Shown: positions 15,271 to 23,244, numbered from the stretch's first letter. The stretch is DNA of 29,198 nucleotides from DATDAH01 sp036525535 (GCA_036525535.1 DATDAH010000290.1:1-29198); one strand, 5' to 3'. Numbers and translations are program-made. Notes: generated by a model not told the origin, from the letters alone.

Positions 15271-16341
15271 ATGGTGACGTCCACCACCGACGAGCCGATC
15301 GTCATTGACATCGAGGTGACGAACCGGTGCAACGCGGACTGCCATTTCTGCCCGCGGGACCAGACGCCGCACGAGGGGCTGATGACCCCCGAGGTCTTCG
15401 ATCAGGCCCTGTGGCGGGCCGAGGAGTACCGGGCGGTTGCCGCCGAGCTCCTCGACGCCGACACGGACGTCAGCCTCTGCGGGTTGGGCGAGCCGCTGAT
15501 CAACAAGAACACGCCGTCTTGGGTTGGGGCGGTGAAGCAGGCGGGGTTCCGCTGCACGCTCTCGTCGAACGGTGCGCTGTTGGACGAGCGTCGAGGTCAG
15601 GCCGTCCTCGACGCCGGCTTGGACCGGATCATGATCAACGTCGGTGACATCGGGGCGGCGTACGAAGAGGTGTACAAGCTCCCCTGGCAGCGGACCCATG
15701 ACAACGTCGTGCGCTTCGTGGAGCGGGCGGGGGACGCCTGTGAGGTGCACGTCGTGCTGGTGGACTACAAGGGCGAGGCCGCCCACCTGGAGGCGATGAA
15801 GGCGTTCTGGCGAGCGCGGGGGGTCACCCACTTCGTGGAGTTCGGCATCATGAACCGCGGCGGGTCGCTGTTCGTGGACCACATGCAGTTCGAGACCCTC
15901 CCCCAGTACGACGAGGCCCGTCGGCTGCTCGCCGGCCGAGATGGTCCGGCGATCTGCGGCGCGCCGTTCGCGTACCTGTTCGTCGGCTACGACGGCAACT
16001 ACTACCTGTGCTGCTCGGACTGGCGCAAGGAGGTCCCCCTGGGCAGCGTGTTCGACGTCTCCTTCCGGGACGTGATCCGCCCCAAGCTGGAACACGTCGT
16101 CGCCCGGAGCACCGTGTGCCGCACCTGCAACCTCGACCCGCTCAACGTGCTCACCGACGAGCTCCGCGCCCGCGACGAGGGCGAGCACCCCGTCGTCGAC
16201 CCCGAGGTGATGGCGGCGCAGATGGTCGACGTCACGGGGAGGATCGGCGACGTGCTCGACGAGCTGGTGCCGGATGTGAGCAGCGTCCTCACCACGCCGC
16301 GGGCGCCGCGGCGGCGGCGCATCCCCGTCTTCGGCCGCTGA
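15271..16341 (+). CDS. Radical SAM/SPASM-type protein, paralogue 2
   Basis: This 356-residue paralogue of the protein at 7947 has CNADCHFC (C20, C24, C27), CPRDQTPHEGLMTPE, LCGLGEPLIN and SSNGALL. Its auxiliary-cluster motif is C229-x12-G242-x4-C247, plus C248 and C283-x2-C286, identical in spacing to the first paralogue, so a single auxiliary [4Fe-4S] cluster is predicted. The two proteins align end to end, including VYKLP, NRGGSLFVD, YYLCCSDWRK and the C-terminal RRRIPV. The ATG has a clear GGAGGAG site five bases upstream. It converges on the sulfotransferase gene (12 bp gap) and is divergent from a PhyH gene. A role as sugar dehydrogenase or epimerase acting on the glycan precursor is possible; a peptide substrate cannot be excluded, but no small precursor gene is visible nearby. 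Confidence 0.9.
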   Translation: MVTSTTDEPIVIDIEVTNRCNADCHFCPRDQTPHEGLMTPEVFDQALWRAEEYRAVAAELLDADTDVSLCGLGEPLINKNTPSWVGAVKQAGFRCTLSSNGALLDERRGQAVLDAGLDRIMINVGDIGAAYEEVYKLPWQRTHDNVVRFVERAGDACEVHVVLVDYKGEAAHLEAMKAFWRARGVTHFVEFGIMNRGGSLFVDHMQFETLPQYDEARRLLAGRDGPAICGAPFAYLFVGYDGNYYLCCSDWRKEVPLGSVFDVSFRDVIRPKLEHVVARSTVCRTCNLDPLNVLTDELRARDEGEHPVVDPEVMAAQMVDVTGRIGDVLDELVPDVSSVLTTPRAPRRRRIPVFGR

Positions 16342-16353
16342 TCGCCCGGTCGG

Positions 16354-17109
16354 TCACCGAGCCGGCTGCGCCCGCTCCCGGCTGAGCTCCCGAGCGAAGG
16401 CGTAGAGCTCGACGTCGAGGGCGTTGTCCGCGGCGATCCGCTCCCGGAACCCAGGTTCGACGGGCACCGGCTTCGTGCGGTTCATGTGCTTGGGGTCCGA
16501 GAGCTTCCAGCGGAATCGAGCGTTGAGCTCCCCGCAGAACTCGGCGTAGCGCTCCTGGAAGCCCACGACGTCGACCCGAGCCAGGTTCTCCTTGGCCCGC
16601 TGGAGGTGGTGGGAGCCGAACTCGACCCGGGTGAGCGCGCCGTCGTCCATCTCGTCGACGGTGAGCGAGAACATCTTCACCATGTGGTTGTGGATGAGGC
16701 CATGGAACCGGAAGTCGTCGTCGTAGACGTCCTCGATCGACGCCCACCCCTCGTCCGGGTAGAGCTCGAGATGGTGGCGCAGGTACGAGAGGGTCCGCTC
16801 GACCGGGTCGCGCAGCAGGGTGAACGTGCGGAAGTCGGCGTCGAGCAGGTCGGTGGTGCACATCGGGAAGTGCCCGGTGATCACGCGGATCTCCCGTCGC
16901 CGGGCGGCCCACCGGCGTTCCAGGTGGTCGACCGCGATGACCGGCTGCGCCTTGTCGCTGACGTCGTCGTAGTCGCCCCGGCCGCGGTCGGGGTAGACGG
17001 CCCGAGCCCCCATCGCATCGCGGAGCTGGAAGTAGAGCGAGGTCCCCGCGGTCTTCTGGAGGTGGACGAAGAAGTAGCGAGCGTCCTCGTCGTGGCGCCG
17101 GCGGAACAT
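16354..17109 (-). CDS. Sulfotransferase family 2-type protein (PAPS-dependent)
   Basis: The 251-residue protein has the 5'-phosphosulfate-binding loop FVHLQKTAGTSL (about 14-25), with the catalytic-loop Lys in QKTAGTS. It also has the 3'-phosphate-binding segment LLRDPVERTLSYLRHHL (98-114; R100 and S108). VITGHFPM between them is also typical of this family. It should transfer sulfate from PAPS to a sugar hydroxyl of the glycan. ATG 17109 lies 10 bp after the stop of the upstream PhyH gene, so the three minus-strand genes (two PhyH and this one) form an operon. No signal peptide or membrane helix is seen, so it should act in the cytoplasm on a lipid-linked intermediate. The frame is open further upstream, but that part overlaps the PhyH gene. 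Confidence 0.9.
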   Translation of the reverse strand: MFRRRHDEDARYFFVHLQKTAGTSLYFQLRDAMGARAVYPDRGRGDYDDVSDKAQPVIAVDHLERRWAARRREIRVITGHFPMCTTDLLDADFRTFTLLRDPVERTLSYLRHHLELYPDEGWASIEDVYDDDFRFHGLIHNHMVKMFSLTVDEMDDGALTRVEFGSHHLQRAKENLARVDVVGFQERYAEFCGELNARFRWKLSDPKHMNRTKPVPVEPGFRERIAADNALDVELYAFARELSRERAQPAR

Positions 17110-17119
17110 GGCCGTCGGG

Positions 17120-18208
17120 TCAGAAGGCGAACGGGATCTGGTCGCCGCCCTCCGGGTAGCAGGAGGGTGCGAAGAACCAGGATTCGACCGTGTAGCGCGG
17201 TCGTGCCATGCCGACGCTCGCCCCGGTGCGGTGCAGGAAGAGCTCGTCGAAGAACAGGGCGTCGCCGGGGGCGAGCACCGGCCGGATGACCCCGGCCTCG
17301 CCGGCGATCTGGTCGACCGCCCCGGGACCGACCGACCACTCGAAGTGGGCACCGCCCGTGCCGGTCTCGACGACGTGGTCCAGCCGGCAGGGGACGACGT
17401 CGAGCCCGGGTGCGTCCTTCCCGCAGTGCGAGAGGGTGATCCACACGTTCACGGTGCGGATCCCCTGGCCGAGGAAGGCGCCGTCCTGGTGCCAGTCGGC
17501 ATCGGGGATCACGGGGACCCGGCGGAGGTTCCACTTCTTGACCGACAGCGCGGGCCGTTCGCCGAGGTGCTCGGCGACGAGATCACCGAGCCCGATCTCG
17601 CGGAAGACCTCGAGGGTGTCGAAGGCGGCGCGGGGGGACTCGACGGCGAGGAGCTTGCCCGTGTCGGGAAACGGCCGGTGGAGGTCGCGGCGGTACTCGG
17701 GCCCCGGGGTGAAGGGGACGTACCACGGCGTCGTCGCCTTCACCGGCTTCCCCGCCAGGTGGGCCTCCTGCGCGTCGAGGCCACGGTCGATGTCGTCCAC
17801 CAAGAGCTCGACCTGCGGGTCGGACAGGAGCCCGCGCACCAGCAGCGCCCCATGGTGCTGGATCGCCGAGGCCAGCCGCTCGGCGGAGAGCTCGCCCACG
17901 TCGACGGCGGGCAGGCCGTCGGCGTCCGGGAAGTGGTCGGGGCACGCGGGTGGCCAGTCGGGTCGCGGCGACTGCCCGGTGAGCTCGCTGAACGCGTCGT
18001 GGCGGAGCGTGACGAGCGCCTGCTCGACGTCGCCGTCCCGCCGCCGCCGGTTCCGTTCCATGAGCAGGTCGATGGCGTCGAGGCGGCGGCCGCGGTCGAC
18101 CCGGTCTCGCACCTCGCGGTCGCGGAGGGCCCGGGGCACCGGGACGACCGCAGCCCGTCGCCGCTGCCGGGCTCGCAGCCGGTCGAGGGTCGAGCGGGCG
18201 GCGCTCAC
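17120..18208 (-). CDS. PhyH-like Fe(II)/2-oxoglutarate oxygenase, tandem copy 1
   Basis: The protein has 362 residues from GTG 18208. This start overlaps the stop of the upstream PhyH gene as GTGA (4 bp), so the pair is translationally coupled. Iron ligands are DWHQDGAFLG (H240, D242) and LFLHRTGAS (H326); R338 in RPRYTVESWFF would hold 2-oxoglutarate. It is highly similar to the next gene over most of its length (HHGALLVRGLL, SVKKW.LRRVPV, RTVNVWITLS, CG.DAPGLDVVP, ETGT.GA.F.WSVG), so the two arose by tandem duplication. It has a longer Arg-rich N-terminal segment (1-60) than its twin. At 362 aa it is longer than typical PhyH proteins, mostly because of this N-terminal region. Probable role: hydroxylation or desaturation of a sugar or lipid in the glycan. 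The reaction is unknown. Confidence 0.87.
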   Translation of the reverse strand: MSAARSTLDRLRARQRRRAAVVPVPRALRDREVRDRVDRGRRLDAIDLLMERNRRRRDGDVEQALVTLRHDAFSELTGQSPRPDWPPACPDHFPDADGLPAVDVGELSAERLASAIQHHGALLVRGLLSDPQVELLVDDIDRGLDAQEAHLAGKPVKATTPWYVPFTPGPEYRRDLHRPFPDTGKLLAVESPRAAFDTLEVFREIGLGDLVAEHLGERPALSVKKWNLRRVPVIPDADWHQDGAFLGQGIRTVNVWITLSHCGKDAPGLDVVPCRLDHVVETGTGGAHFEWSVGPGAVDQIAGEAGVIRPVLAPGDALFFDELFLHRTGASVGMARPRYTVESWFFAPSCYPEGGDQIPFAF

Positions 18209-19218
18209 AGCGACACGGGGATCTGCGCGTGCGGGTAGCCGGTGGGGGCGAAGAACCACGACTCGACCGCGTACCGGACCCGGGTCATGTCGGGGCTCAC
18301 GGCGGTCCGGTGGAGGAAGAGCTGATCGAAGAGCAGGGCGTCACCCGGTTCGAAGGTCGGGCGCACGATGGTGGTGTCACGGGCCGCGGCCTCGGCCTCC
18401 GCCAGGCCGTGGCCCACGGACCAGTCGAAGCGGGCACCGTGGGTACCGGTCTCGAGCAGGTGGTCGATCCGCCGGGGAACGACGTCGAGCCCCGGCGCGT
18501 CGAGCCCACAGGGCGAAAGCGTGATCCAGACGTTGACGGTGCGGACGTCGTCACCGAGGAAGGCGCCGTCCTGGTGCCAGTCGGTGTTGGTGTCGACGGG
18601 CACCCGCCGCAGCGTCCACTTCTTGACCGACAGCACCGGTCGCTGGCCGAGATGCGCGGCGATCGCCTCGACGAGGCCGGTGCGCTCGAACACCTCGAGC
18701 AGGTCGAAGGTCGCCCGTGGCGAGTCCACGGCCCACACGCTCTCGGTCTCGCGGACGAAGTGTCGGCCGAAGCCGATCGGGTAGCCGTCCTGCGGTTCGA
18801 AGGGGACGAACCACGGTGCGGTCTCGTGGCTCGGGGCTCCGGCCTCGGCGGCGTCGAACGCCGCAATCGCCCGATCGGTGTCCTCGACGACGCGACCGAC
18901 CTCGTCGGCGGTCAGGAGGCCCCGGACGAGGAGGGCGCCGTGGTGGAGCACGGCGCTGGAGATCGCCTCGGCGGTCAGGTCCGCGGCGGCGATCGTCACC
19001 AGCCCGTCCGTTCCGGCGAAGCGATCCGGTGGCGCCGGGGGCCACGGAGACGGGCCGGACGGGCCGCCGGCGCACTCGGCGATGCCGAGGGCGTGGCGGA
19101 GGCGGACGAGCTGCACCTCGCCGTCCGGGTCGCGCCGCGCCCGACCGGCCCGGGTCAGCGCCTCGATCTCCCGGCGCAGGGCCGCAGCGTCCTGCGACTG
19201 GACGGAAGTGGCCACCAC
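18205..19218 (-). CDS. PhyH-like Fe(II)/2-oxoglutarate oxygenase, tandem copy 2
   Basis: From GTG 19218 the protein is 337 aa. Iron ligands are DWHQDGAFLG (H215, D217) and LFLHRTAVS (H303), with R315 as the likely 2-oxoglutarate contact. It matches its downstream neighbour across residues ~30-337. The start is chosen because a minus-strand TACTCT box ends seven bases before GTG 19218 and no ribosome-binding site exists, which suits a leaderless message. Upstream in-frame codons to 19269 would overlap the divergent PhyH gene. The stop codon TGA overlaps the GTG of the next gene. Retention of all metal ligands in both copies suggests two active enzymes with different positions or substrates rather than a dead duplicate. 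Confidence 0.86.
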   Translation of the reverse strand: MVATSVQSQDAAALRREIEALTRAGRARRDPDGEVQLVRLRHALGIAECAGGPSGPSPWPPAPPDRFAGTDGLVTIAAADLTAEAISSAVLHHGALLVRGLLTADEVGRVVEDTDRAIAAFDAAEAGAPSHETAPWFVPFEPQDGYPIGFGRHFVRETESVWAVDSPRATFDLLEVFERTGLVEAIAAHLGQRPVLSVKKWTLRRVPVDTNTDWHQDGAFLGDDVRTVNVWITLSPCGLDAPGLDVVPRRIDHLLETGTHGARFDWSVGHGLAEAEAAARDTTIVRPTFEPGDALLFDQLFLHRTAVSPDMTRVRYAVESWFFAPTGYPHAQIPVSL

Positions 19219-19225
19219 GGCGACG

Positions 19226-19235
19226 AGAGTAGGCT
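19226..19235. promoter_or_regulatory. Overlapping symmetric -10 boxes in the divergent PhyH promoter
   Basis: AGAGTAGGCT contains TAGGCT on the plus strand (19230-19235) and TACTCT on the minus strand (19231-19226), sharing the central TA. Leftward transcription would begin at or next to GTG 19218 (leaderless), and rightward transcription would start about 20 nt before ATG 19262. It closely resembles the box pair at 15204-15213 (AGNNTAGGCT). The whole gap between the two genes is only 43 bp. Confidence 0.45.
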
Positions 19236-19261
19236 CTGGCGTCTCGAATGGCGACACGTCG

Positions 19262-20278
19262 ATGAACAACCTGTGGGCCTTCCTGCCGATGCGAGCCTCC
19301 GACGACCTCCTCGGTGACTCGGCCGCGCTGCGGGCGCGCCTCGACGAGGACGGCTACCTGCTGTTCCGGGGCGTCCTGGACCGGGACCGGGTTCTGGACC
19401 TGCGACGGCAGGTGACCGACGTCCTGGCCCGCCACGGCTGGGTGCGGTCGGACGACCCTTCGCTCGCCGTCGCCATCCGTCGTCTCACCTGGGAGGGCGA
19501 GGAGGACTTCTTCGCCGTCTACGACGACATCCAGCGCCTCGAGGCCTTCCACACCCTGGCCCACGACGAGCGGCTCCTCGACCTTGCCGGCCAGGTCCTC
19601 GGCCAGGGTGCGTTCCCGCACCCGCTCAAGATCGCCCGGATCGGGTTCCCCCTCAGCGACGAGGTGTCCACGCCGCCCCACCAGGACTACCCCAACAACC
19701 AGGGGACGCCGGACCTGACCGCGGCCTGGACGCCACTGGGCGACTGCCCGCGGGACCTGGGCGGGCTGGCCGTGCTCCGGGGCTCGCACCGGTACGGCGT
19801 GCTGCCGCTGGCCTGGCACATGGGTCCCGGCATGCGCAGGGCGGTGATCAGCGACGAGATGCTCGAGGCGTTGCGGTGGGTGACGACCGACTTCGAGGCG
19901 GGCGACGTGCTGCTGTTCCCCGCCATGACGGTGCACGCCTCACTGCACAACGCCAGCGAGTTCCACCTGCGGCTGTCGGTCGACTTCCGGTACCAGCGTC
20001 CTGGCGAAGCGCTCACGTCCGGCGTGCTGGAGCCGCACTTCCAGCGGCTGAGCTGGGCGGAGATCTACGAGGGGTGGTCGTCGGACCGCCTCCAGTACTA
20101 CTGGCGTGATCTCGACTACGAGGTCGTCCCGTTCGAGGACCTCGGTCCGCCCCACAAGGAGGAGATGACGGCCGAGGACTGGGGGGAGGCGTTCGTGTTC
20201 GAGGCCAAGCGGAACGCTCGCCACGAGCGCCGGTTGGCCGATCTCGCCTCGCCCACGGCTGACGAGGCCGTCGACTGA
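19262..20278 (+). CDS. PhyH-like Fe(II)/2-oxoglutarate oxygenase, fourth copy
   Basis: The 338-residue protein has LDEDGYLLFRGVLD (28-40), the usual PhyH entry. Iron ligands are PPHQDYPNNQGT (H140, D142) and MTVHASLHN (H225), with HLRLSVDFRYQ (R237) as the likely 2-oxoglutarate site. GSHRYGVLPL sits where PhyH proteins close the active site. Its sequence differs clearly from the tandem pair across the promoter, so it is an older paralogue or was acquired separately. ATG 19262 has no ribosome-binding site; an ATG at 19248 is out of frame. The GT4-GT2 fusion starts 8 bp after its stop, suggesting an operon going right. Substrate unknown; a sugar or lipid carrier on the same glycan is the best guess. 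Confidence 0.87.
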   Translation: MNNLWAFLPMRASDDLLGDSAALRARLDEDGYLLFRGVLDRDRVLDLRRQVTDVLARHGWVRSDDPSLAVAIRRLTWEGEEDFFAVYDDIQRLEAFHTLAHDERLLDLAGQVLGQGAFPHPLKIARIGFPLSDEVSTPPHQDYPNNQGTPDLTAAWTPLGDCPRDLGGLAVLRGSHRYGVLPLAWHMGPGMRRAVISDEMLEALRWVTTDFEAGDVLLFPAMTVHASLHNASEFHLRLSVDFRYQRPGEALTSGVLEPHFQRLSWAEIYEGWSSDRLQYYWRDLDYEVVPFEDLGPPHKEEMTAEDWGEAFVFEAKRNARHERRLADLASPTADEAVD

Positions 20279-20285
20279 GCCCGGC

Positions 20286-22229
20286 GTGAGCGCCACATCA
20301 CGGCGGGGTCTGCGCTTGGGCGTCATCGAGCCGCACCTCCAGCGCTATGGCGGGGTGCGGCGGATGGTCGAGTTCGCCAACCGGCTCACCGATCGCGGCC
20401 ACCGGGTCACCATCTACGTCCCCGACATCGAGCCGAGGCGGTGCACCTGGATGCCCTGCCGGGCGGAGATCCGCCACCTGAGCAGTGGCTACGACGACGA
20501 GCTGGACGTGCTCGTGTTCAACGACGAGCCGCAGTGGTACCTCCTCGAACGGTTCCGCCGCGCCCGCCATCGCGTCTATTACGCCCTGCACTACAGCGCC
20601 CTCTATGGCAAGCGGTCGAGCTGGGAGGCCCTTCGCGCCGAGGTGGACCTGCAGCTCGCCAACAGCACCTGGACGGCCGATCAGGTCGAGGCGGAGACGG
20701 GCCACCGGCCGGAGGTCGTGTTGTCGGGCATCGACCGGTCGATCTTCGCCCCCCACGATGGGCCTCGCAACGTCGAGGTGCTGTGCACCGGCGACCGCCG
20801 CGACTGGAAGGGCACAGACACGATCCGGGCGGCGGCGGAGCGCCTCGGAGTGCCCTTGACGACCTACGCGGACCGGGGTCTCGACCAGCCGGCGCTCGGC
20901 CGCGAGTACGCCGCGGCCCGCCAGTTCGTGGTGGGGAGCTGGTTCGAGGGCTTCGGCCAGCCCGGACTCGAAGCGCTGGCCTGTGGGACGCCGCTGGTCA
21001 CCACCGACAACGGCGGCTGCCGCGAGTACGCCGTGGACGGCGAGACGGCCCTCGTGGTACCGCCTCGGGACGTCGGTGCCATGGCCGACGCGATGGCCAG
21101 GTTGCGCGAGGACCCCGAGCTGGCGGCCCGGCTGGTCGTCAACGGCCTCGACGTCGTCGCCACGACCTTCGACTGGGAACGTCGCACCGACGACCTCGAG
21201 GCGATACTCGACGGCGTCGCCGCGGGCACCATGGCCGCCCCGCCGCCTCCTCGCCCCGTGCCGTCGCCGTCACCGACGTTGTCGGTGGTGGTCCTCGCCT
21301 GGGGCAACCTGGCGCACACCCAGCGCTGCGTGGAGAGCGTGCGCCGGCACACCGACGTCGACCACGAGCTGATCGTGATCGACAACGGGTCGGGCCCCGA
21401 CGCCGCCGACTACGCGCGCCTCGCCGCGGATCGCGCGGTCCTCAACCCGGAGAACCTCGGCTTCAGCCGGGGGATGAACCAGGGCCTCGAGGTGGCGCGG
21501 GGTGAGTACGTGGCCTTCTGCAACAACGACATCGTCCTTCCCCCGACCTGGGCGTCGAAGCTGGTCGAGACCGCGAGCACGCGACCTCGCGCCGGGATCG
21601 TCGTGCCGGCGGTCACCGCGGCCGGAAACCCTGTGTCGGTGCGGGCGAAGCCCGGCGACGACGTGATCACCCTGGCCCCGTTCTCCCCGCCGCCGTCCGG
21701 CGTGGTGTACCTGATGCGGTGCGACGTCATCCGAGCGCTCGAGGGTTGGAGCGAGCACTACCCGGTGGCCAGCGGTGAGGACGTCGACCTCGCGTTCAAG
21801 GTCTGGGTGAACGACCTCGACATCGTCGTCGACGAGCGGGTGCTGGTCGACCACGTCGGCAAGGCGTCGGCGGCCCGGCTGGATGACTGGCAGGGCCTCT
21901 GGGCCCGCAACCGGCGCCTCCTCCTCGACCGCTGGCAGGGCGACGAGGCGGCCTCGCCCCGGCTGGCTTCCTGCGAGCCCGTCCGCTTCGACCGCAACCG
22001 GGCGACGGCCCGGGCGGTGGCCGGCTGGATGGACCGCTTCTTCACGGCCCGCGACCAGGCTCGGCGCCGGATCCCCTCCCCGCACCGGGTCGGGGCCGCG
22101 GTCGCGGGCCGGGCTCGGCGGTGGTGGCATCGACACGGGGCCGACCTCCCGGGGCCGGCCGCCCGGACGGCGCGAGCGGCTCGGGAACGGTTGCGACGCT
22201 TCGCGCCGAGCCGGGGTGGCGACCAGTGA
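20286..22229 (+). CDS. GT4-GT2 glycosyltransferase fusion
   Basis: This 647-residue protein joins two transferases. Residues 1-317 are GT4-type: GVIEPHLQRYGGVRRMVEFANRL, VLCTGDRRDWKGTDT and the E-x7-E motif FEGFGQPGLEAL (E221, E229), followed by VTTDNGGCREYAVDG. A Pro-rich linker (318-330) leads to a GT2 domain (331-~600) with VVVLAWGN, LIVIDNGSG, NPENLGFSRGMNQG and FCNNDIVLPP (NND at 413-415, the usual form of DxD in many rhamnosyl- and galactofuranosyl-type GT2s). A basic C-terminal tail of ~50 residues may bind membrane. GTG 20286 lies 8 bp after the PhyH stop. The fusion could add two consecutive sugars to the repeating unit. Donors are unknown. Both sites look intact. Confidence 0.9.
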   Translation: MSATSRRGLRLGVIEPHLQRYGGVRRMVEFANRLTDRGHRVTIYVPDIEPRRCTWMPCRAEIRHLSSGYDDELDVLVFNDEPQWYLLERFRRARHRVYYALHYSALYGKRSSWEALRAEVDLQLANSTWTADQVEAETGHRPEVVLSGIDRSIFAPHDGPRNVEVLCTGDRRDWKGTDTIRAAAERLGVPLTTYADRGLDQPALGREYAAARQFVVGSWFEGFGQPGLEALACGTPLVTTDNGGCREYAVDGETALVVPPRDVGAMADAMARLREDPELAARLVVNGLDVVATTFDWERRTDDLEAILDGVAAGTMAAPPPPRPVPSPSPTLSVVVLAWGNLAHTQRCVESVRRHTDVDHELIVIDNGSGPDAADYARLAADRAVLNPENLGFSRGMNQGLEVARGEYVAFCNNDIVLPPTWASKLVETASTRPRAGIVVPAVTAAGNPVSVRAKPGDDVITLAPFSPPPSGVVYLMRCDVIRALEGWSEHYPVASGEDVDLAFKVWVNDLDIVVDERVLVDHVGKASAARLDDWQGLWARNRRLLLDRWQGDEAASPRLASCEPVRFDRNRATARAVAGWMDRFFTARDQARRRIPSPHRVGAAVAGRARRWWHRHGADLPGPAARTARAARERLRRFAPSRGGDQ

Positions 22230-22308
22230 TCCCGCCGCCGGCCGACACCATCGCGACGCCGTCGGTCTCTCGTCGGCTCGGTGAGCGCATCGCCCACCAG
22301 GTACGGGC

Positions 22309-22320
22309 CATACTCGGCGC
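22309..22320 (+). promoter_or_regulatory. Candidate leaderless promoter for the TylF-like gene
   Basis: CATACT at 22309-22314 is followed by six bases and then GTG 22321, the spacing expected if transcription starts on the start codon. No ribosome-binding site is present. The gap from 22230 to 22320 holds nothing else recognisable. Confidence 0.3.
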
Positions 22321-23244
22321 GTGAGGCTCTCCCCCCCGTCGGTGACCCGGTCGCTCCGAGACGTCGTGCTCGGGCGCGAGCGGCCGCTGCGCGAACGGGT
22401 CGTGCGCCTGATCCGGGTGGGGTATCCGGTGTGGATGCTTCCGGTGACGGTGTGGTTCCTGTTCCTGAACCGTCGGGTCCAGGCCGCGTACGGGATGGGG
22501 TGGTGGCGCCTGTGCCGGTTGGCGTGGCGGATGTACCGGAACACGATCCGGGTGCCGACGGGCACGTCGTATCGGGCCCACCTGGCGATGTTGGCCAAGT
22601 TGTTGGAGGTGCCGCCGGAGGTGGAGGGCGTGGTGGTGGAGTGCGGCTGCTACCTCGGCGGGTCGACGGTGAACCTGTCGTTGATCTGCGAGGCGGTGGG
22701 CCGCGACCTGATCGTCTACGACTCCTTCGAGGGCCTGCCCGAAGGCGACGCCAACGACAAGATCGCCTCGCCGTACACCCCAGGCATGTTCGCGGGGCCA
22801 TTGGAGGAGGTGCGGGCGAACGTCGCCCGGTACGGGGCGATCGGGGTGTGCGAGTTCCGCAAGGGCTGGTATGCGGACACGTTGCCGTCGCACACGGAGC
22901 CGATCGTGTTGTGCTTCCTGGACGTGGATCTCCAGATGAGCATCCACCAGTGCCTGGTGAACCTCTGGCCCCACCTGACCGACGAGGGCTACGTGTTCAC
23001 CGATGACTTCCCGATCCTGGACCTGTGCGCGGTGTTCTTCTCGGAGGAGTTCTGGCGCCGGGAGCTGGATCGTGATCCGCCGGGGTTGATCGGGACCGGC
23101 ACCGGGTTGGCCATCGGCCAGTACTGGGTGGGGCCGTTCGCGCACATCGGCGGCGACCCCGCCTACCCGTTGCAGACCCCGTCCAGCATCGCGTACACCC
23201 GCAAGGACTTCTCCGGCCACTGGGGCTACCGACCGCCGGAGTGA
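22321..23244 (+). CDS. TylF-like SAM-dependent methyltransferase with hydrophobic N-terminal segment
   Basis: The 307-residue protein has the SAM site VECGCYLGGST (106-116), YDSFEGLPEGDAND (133-146), KGWYADTLP, then the metal-binding FLDVDLQMS (D201, D203) and FTDDF (D228, D229). These are the TylF/MycF hallmarks, so it is likely a Mg-dependent O-methyltransferase. Before the domain is a hydrophobic segment, YPVWMLPVTVWFLFLN (35-50), flanked by Arg-rich stretches, which could anchor it to the inner face of the membrane near lipid-linked substrate. Length is above the ~250 aa of plain TylF because of this extension and a C-terminal addition (GQYWVGPF, Tyr-rich end). It converges on a GT2 gene with a 37 bp gap. 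Confidence 0.87.
   Translation: MRLSPPSVTRSLRDVVLGRERPLRERVVRLIRVGYPVWMLPVTVWFLFLNRRVQAAYGMGWWRLCRLAWRMYRNTIRVPTGTSYRAHLAMLAKLLEVPPEVEGVVVECGCYLGGSTVNLSLICEAVGRDLIVYDSFEGLPEGDANDKIASPYTPGMFAGPLEEVRANVARYGAIGVCEFRKGWYADTLPSHTEPIVLCFLDVDLQMSIHQCLVNLWPHLTDEGYVFTDDFPILDLCAVFFSEEFWRRELDRDPPGLIGTGTGLAIGQYWVGPFAHIGGDPAYPLQTPSSIAYTRKDFSGHWGYRPPE

Noticed and set aside
14989..16188. 399-codon minus-strand frame over radical SAM paralogue 2
   Set aside because: Mirror frame of the second radical SAM gene, with the same Val/Glu/His bias; the similar mirror frame at 7608 arises only because the two genes are paralogues.
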